DNA from: DATFMH01 sp035267045
Lineage (GTDB): Bacteria; Bacteroidota; Rhodothermia; Balneolales; DATFMH01
DNA: 22,720 nt
NCBI GenBank assembly: GCA_035267045.1
Contig: DATFMH010000099.1
Location: 1-22,720, forward strand
Reading direction: 5' to 3'
The position numbers and the translations under genes are program-made. The notes beneath the pieces are model-generated. The model made no database searches. It saw only the letters and a program-made list of their open reading frames with translations, and was not told where the DNA came from. Of the stretch, positions 21,632 to 22,720 are shown one piece after another; within the stretch, counting starts at the first letter, position 1, and each line of letters begins with the position of its first letter.

Positions 21632-21823
21632 TCAGCAGTGACCATGGCAGCATCCACCGGAATGAGAACCACTCAAATAATAATCCGGTTGTGCTTCAAA
21701 TTTCTTCAGGCAACCTTTACAACAGAAATAATAGGTTTTATCCTTATAGTTTGTTGAAGGAGCGCTACTAATATCCCGGATAATTTTTCCAGTTACAGGA
21801 CACTCGATTGATTTAGGATTCAT
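21632..21823 (-). CDS. YHS domain protein (small metal-binding), Cys/His-rich tail
   Basis: A 63-residue protein of the YHS/TRASH type: CPVTGKII near the start, then YKDKTYYFCCKGCLKKFEAQPDYYL, where the CC..C cluster and the KF..xP..YL ending are typical (shown in parts of the motif). The tail SGGCCHGHC adds more Cys and His. Such proteins bind Cu, Hg or other soft metals and often accompany HMA and P-type ATPase genes. AAAGGAG lies 7 bases before the ATG, a strong ribosome site. It follows a second YHS gene 28 bases upstream, so the two probably form an operon. The metal is not predictable. Confidence 0.85.
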   Translation of the reverse strand: MNPKSIECPVTGKIIRDISSAPSTNYKDKTYYFCCKGCLKKFEAQPDYYLSGSHSGGCCHGHC

Positions 21824-21851
21824 AATGTTACTCCTTTCTGACTAAATGTAA

Positions 21852-22034
21852 TCAATGGTGATGTCCGTGATGATGATGAGAGTCGTTTTTCCTTTTGAGA
21901 AATTTTTCGGGCTCTTCCTCAAATGACTTCTTAAATCCGGCAGCACAGAAATAATAATTTTTGCAATTATACTCAGTTGTGTATTCTGCCGTTTTCTCAT
22001 CTACTTGCATTTCACATACAGGATCTAAAGCCAT
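21852..22034 (-). CDS. YHS domain protein with His-rich tail
   Basis: A 60-residue protein. DPVCEMQVDEKTAEYTTEY and KNYYFCAAGFKKSFEEEPEKFL form the classic YHS domain (DPVCgM...YYFCs.gCk..F...P..yl), here with AAGF instead of the second Cys motif. The C-terminus SHHHHGHHH is a strong potential Ni/Zn/Cu-binding tail. AGAGG precedes the ATG at good spacing. It is the first gene of the YHS pair, with a CsoR/RcnR-like operator candidate 63-83 bases upstream. A cytoplasmic metal-buffering role is inferred. Confidence 0.87.
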   Translation of the reverse strand: MALDPVCEMQVDEKTAEYTTEYNCKNYYFCAAGFKKSFEEEPEKFLKRKNDSHHHHGHHH

Positions 22035-22096
22035 AATTACCTCTTTTCTTTATTCAAATTAATTTTAAAAACAAAGCTTCTAACATTTCTAAAATA

Positions 22097-22117
22097 GTCT
22101 ACCCCCCTATAGTATAC
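22097..22117 (-). promoter_or_regulatory. CsoR/RcnR-family operator candidate
   Basis: The site contains a run of six C (GTCTA-CCCCCC-TATAGTATAC, reading 22097-22117), that is, a G6 tract flanked by TATA/TACT-like arms on the minus strand. CsoR/RcnR/FrmR repressors recognise G/C-tract sites with A/T-rich flanks of this kind. It lies 63 bases before the first YHS gene. No gene for such a regulator is in the window. The match is by eye. Confidence 0.45.
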
Positions 22118-22174
22118 AACTAAAAAAAATTTAAGGTTCGGGTACGGAATATCCGGGCGGAAAATTCACTAATC

Positions 22175-22196
22175 GACCTTAATTATTTTTAAGGTC
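22175..22196. promoter_or_regulatory. 8-bp inverted repeat plus repeated TTTAAGGT sites
   Basis: GACCTTAA and TTAAGGTC (22175-22182 and 22189-22196) form an exact inverted repeat around a 6-base centre. TTTAAGGT also occurs at 22130-22137, 22188-22195 and 22210-22217. The cluster lies between the YHS genes and the plus-strand small genes and may be a set of regulator sites. No known consensus was matched. Confidence 0.35.
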
Positions 22197-22268
22197 ATCT
22201 TAATCTTTATTTAAGGTATGATAGATTATATTACAGACAGAGAGAAATGAAACGTAACTGGATCTGCT

Positions 22269-22418
22269 TTGAAAATCGTTAAAGAAATACAACAAATGAT
22301 TTATAAAATTCCTGGTTTATCACCGGGAATAAAGGTGACGCCGATTCTATATCCTGTCACAAATCCGGGAATAAAAAAGAAATTATTTTATTTGATACAT
22401 AATGGAAAAAGGAACTAA
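22269..22418 (+). CDS. Possible 49-residue small protein
   Basis: An open frame from TTG 22269 (or ATG 22296, 40 residues) to TAA 22416-22418. A GGA lies 6 bases before the TTG. The peptide reads KIVKEIQQMIYKIPGLSPGI in its first part and VTPILYPVTNPGIKKKLFYL later: basic, with hydrophobic patches. It ends 12 bases before the SHOCT gene on the same strand, so it could be co-transcribed. No family is recognised. It could also be simply the SHOCT gene's leader. Confidence 0.3.
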   Translation: MKIVKEIQQMIYKIPGLSPGIKVTPILYPVTNPGIKKKLFYLIHNGKRN

Positions 22419-22430
22419 GCGGATGAATAT

Positions 22431-22646
22431 ATGCATATGCCTGAATTATACGGAGGTTGGTGGATGTTTATTTGGCCTATAATATTAATTGGGATTATAG
22501 TACTTCTGTTTTATTGGTTAAAGCCACAAGGTGGCAATCAATCACCATTCAGACAGGAGAGTGCACTGGATATCTTGAAAAAGAGATACGCCCGGGGAGA
22601 AATAACAAAAGAAGAATTTGAAAGAATGAAGAGAGATTTGCTTTAG
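22431..22646 (+). CDS. SHOCT domain single-pass membrane protein
   Basis: A 71-residue protein. GGWWMFIWPIILIGIIVLLF (about 8-27) is one membrane segment. LDILKKRYARGEITKEEFER (about 46-65), ending MKRDLL, is the SHOCT (short C-terminal) domain. Small membrane SHOCT proteins are common near copper and heavy-metal genes, as here. The molecular role is unknown; SHOCT may mediate oligomerisation. ATG at 22431 is chosen, with ATG 22437 as an alternative; GCGGA about 9 bases upstream could serve as ribosome site. Confidence 0.85.
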   Translation: MHMPELYGGWWMFIWPIILIGIIVLLFYWLKPQGGNQSPFRQESALDILKKRYARGEITKEEFERMKRDLL

Positions 22647-22675
22647 AGTGTCAATCACTGCTTGATGATGACAAT

Positions 22676-22709
22676 TTGTTGGAATAAAATTCTTATTCAT
22701 ATCCAACAA
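22676..22709 (+). terminator. Possible hairpin after the SHOCT gene
   Basis: TTGTTGGA (22676-22683) pairs with TCCAACAA (22702-22709) over 8 bp with an 18-base loop, 30 bases after the SHOCT stop. It is followed by TTTAAAAA, only a weak T-run, so it may be a poor terminator or a transcript-end stabiliser. Confidence 0.4.
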
Positions 22710-22720
22710 TTTAAAAAGGG

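Overview
The window most likely comes from the Bacteroidota/Balneolota/Ignavibacteria side of the FCB group. A DUF4199 protein, bactofilins, an SDR-type (epimerase-like) threonine dehydrogenase paired with Kbl, lipoprotein cytochrome c and AT-rich spacers point there; this is inference from gene content, not a placement. GC content is moderate. Shine-Dalgarno sequences are clear for some genes and absent for others. No rRNA, tRNA, CRISPR array or transposase gene was seen.

Region 1 (1-6962, all minus strand) is one tightly packed nine-gene operon, mostly with overlapping stops and starts. From its promoter side it encodes a GltD-like Fe-S/flavin NAD(P) oxidoreductase, a four-subunit 2-oxoacid:ferredoxin oxidoreductase (gamma, delta, alpha, beta; Por/Vor/phenylglyoxylate type), then a second complete complex of 2-oxoglutarate type (KorD, KorA, KorB, KorC; KorC is cut by the window edge). 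Region 2 (7200-9450) holds small hypothetical proteins, a DUF4199 membrane protein and an Old Yellow Enzyme of the YqjM/XenA type.

Region 3 (9493-12445) is the most interesting part: two bactofilin genes flank an actin-like ATPase whose motifs are in circularly permuted order. The phosphate-1 motif (GLDIGN), which normally opens an actin-fold protein, lies in its last 20 residues, and the protein begins with the FPS segment that normally follows it. This looks like a small cytoskeletal locus with a rearranged actin.

Region 4 (12462-17136) carries a minimal CDF-family membrane protein, a UPF0316 protein, a small hypothetical protein, and the divergent kbl / threonine dehydrogenase pair for threonine breakdown. 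It is followed by a non-coding stretch with a heptamer tandem repeat and a 52-nt-period hairpin repeat. Region 5 (17136-22720) looks like a metal/redox region: a DUF2231 membrane protein, an HMA metallochaperone, mercuric reductase (merA), a Met-rich lipoprotein cytochrome c, two YHS proteins and a SHOCT protein, with a CsoR/RcnR-like operator candidate. Two related palindrome-rich elements with 18-bp terminal inverted repeats (18690-18924 and 21445-21620), in direct orientation, bracket merA and the cytochrome gene. The first of them encodes the last 16 residues of the HMA protein.
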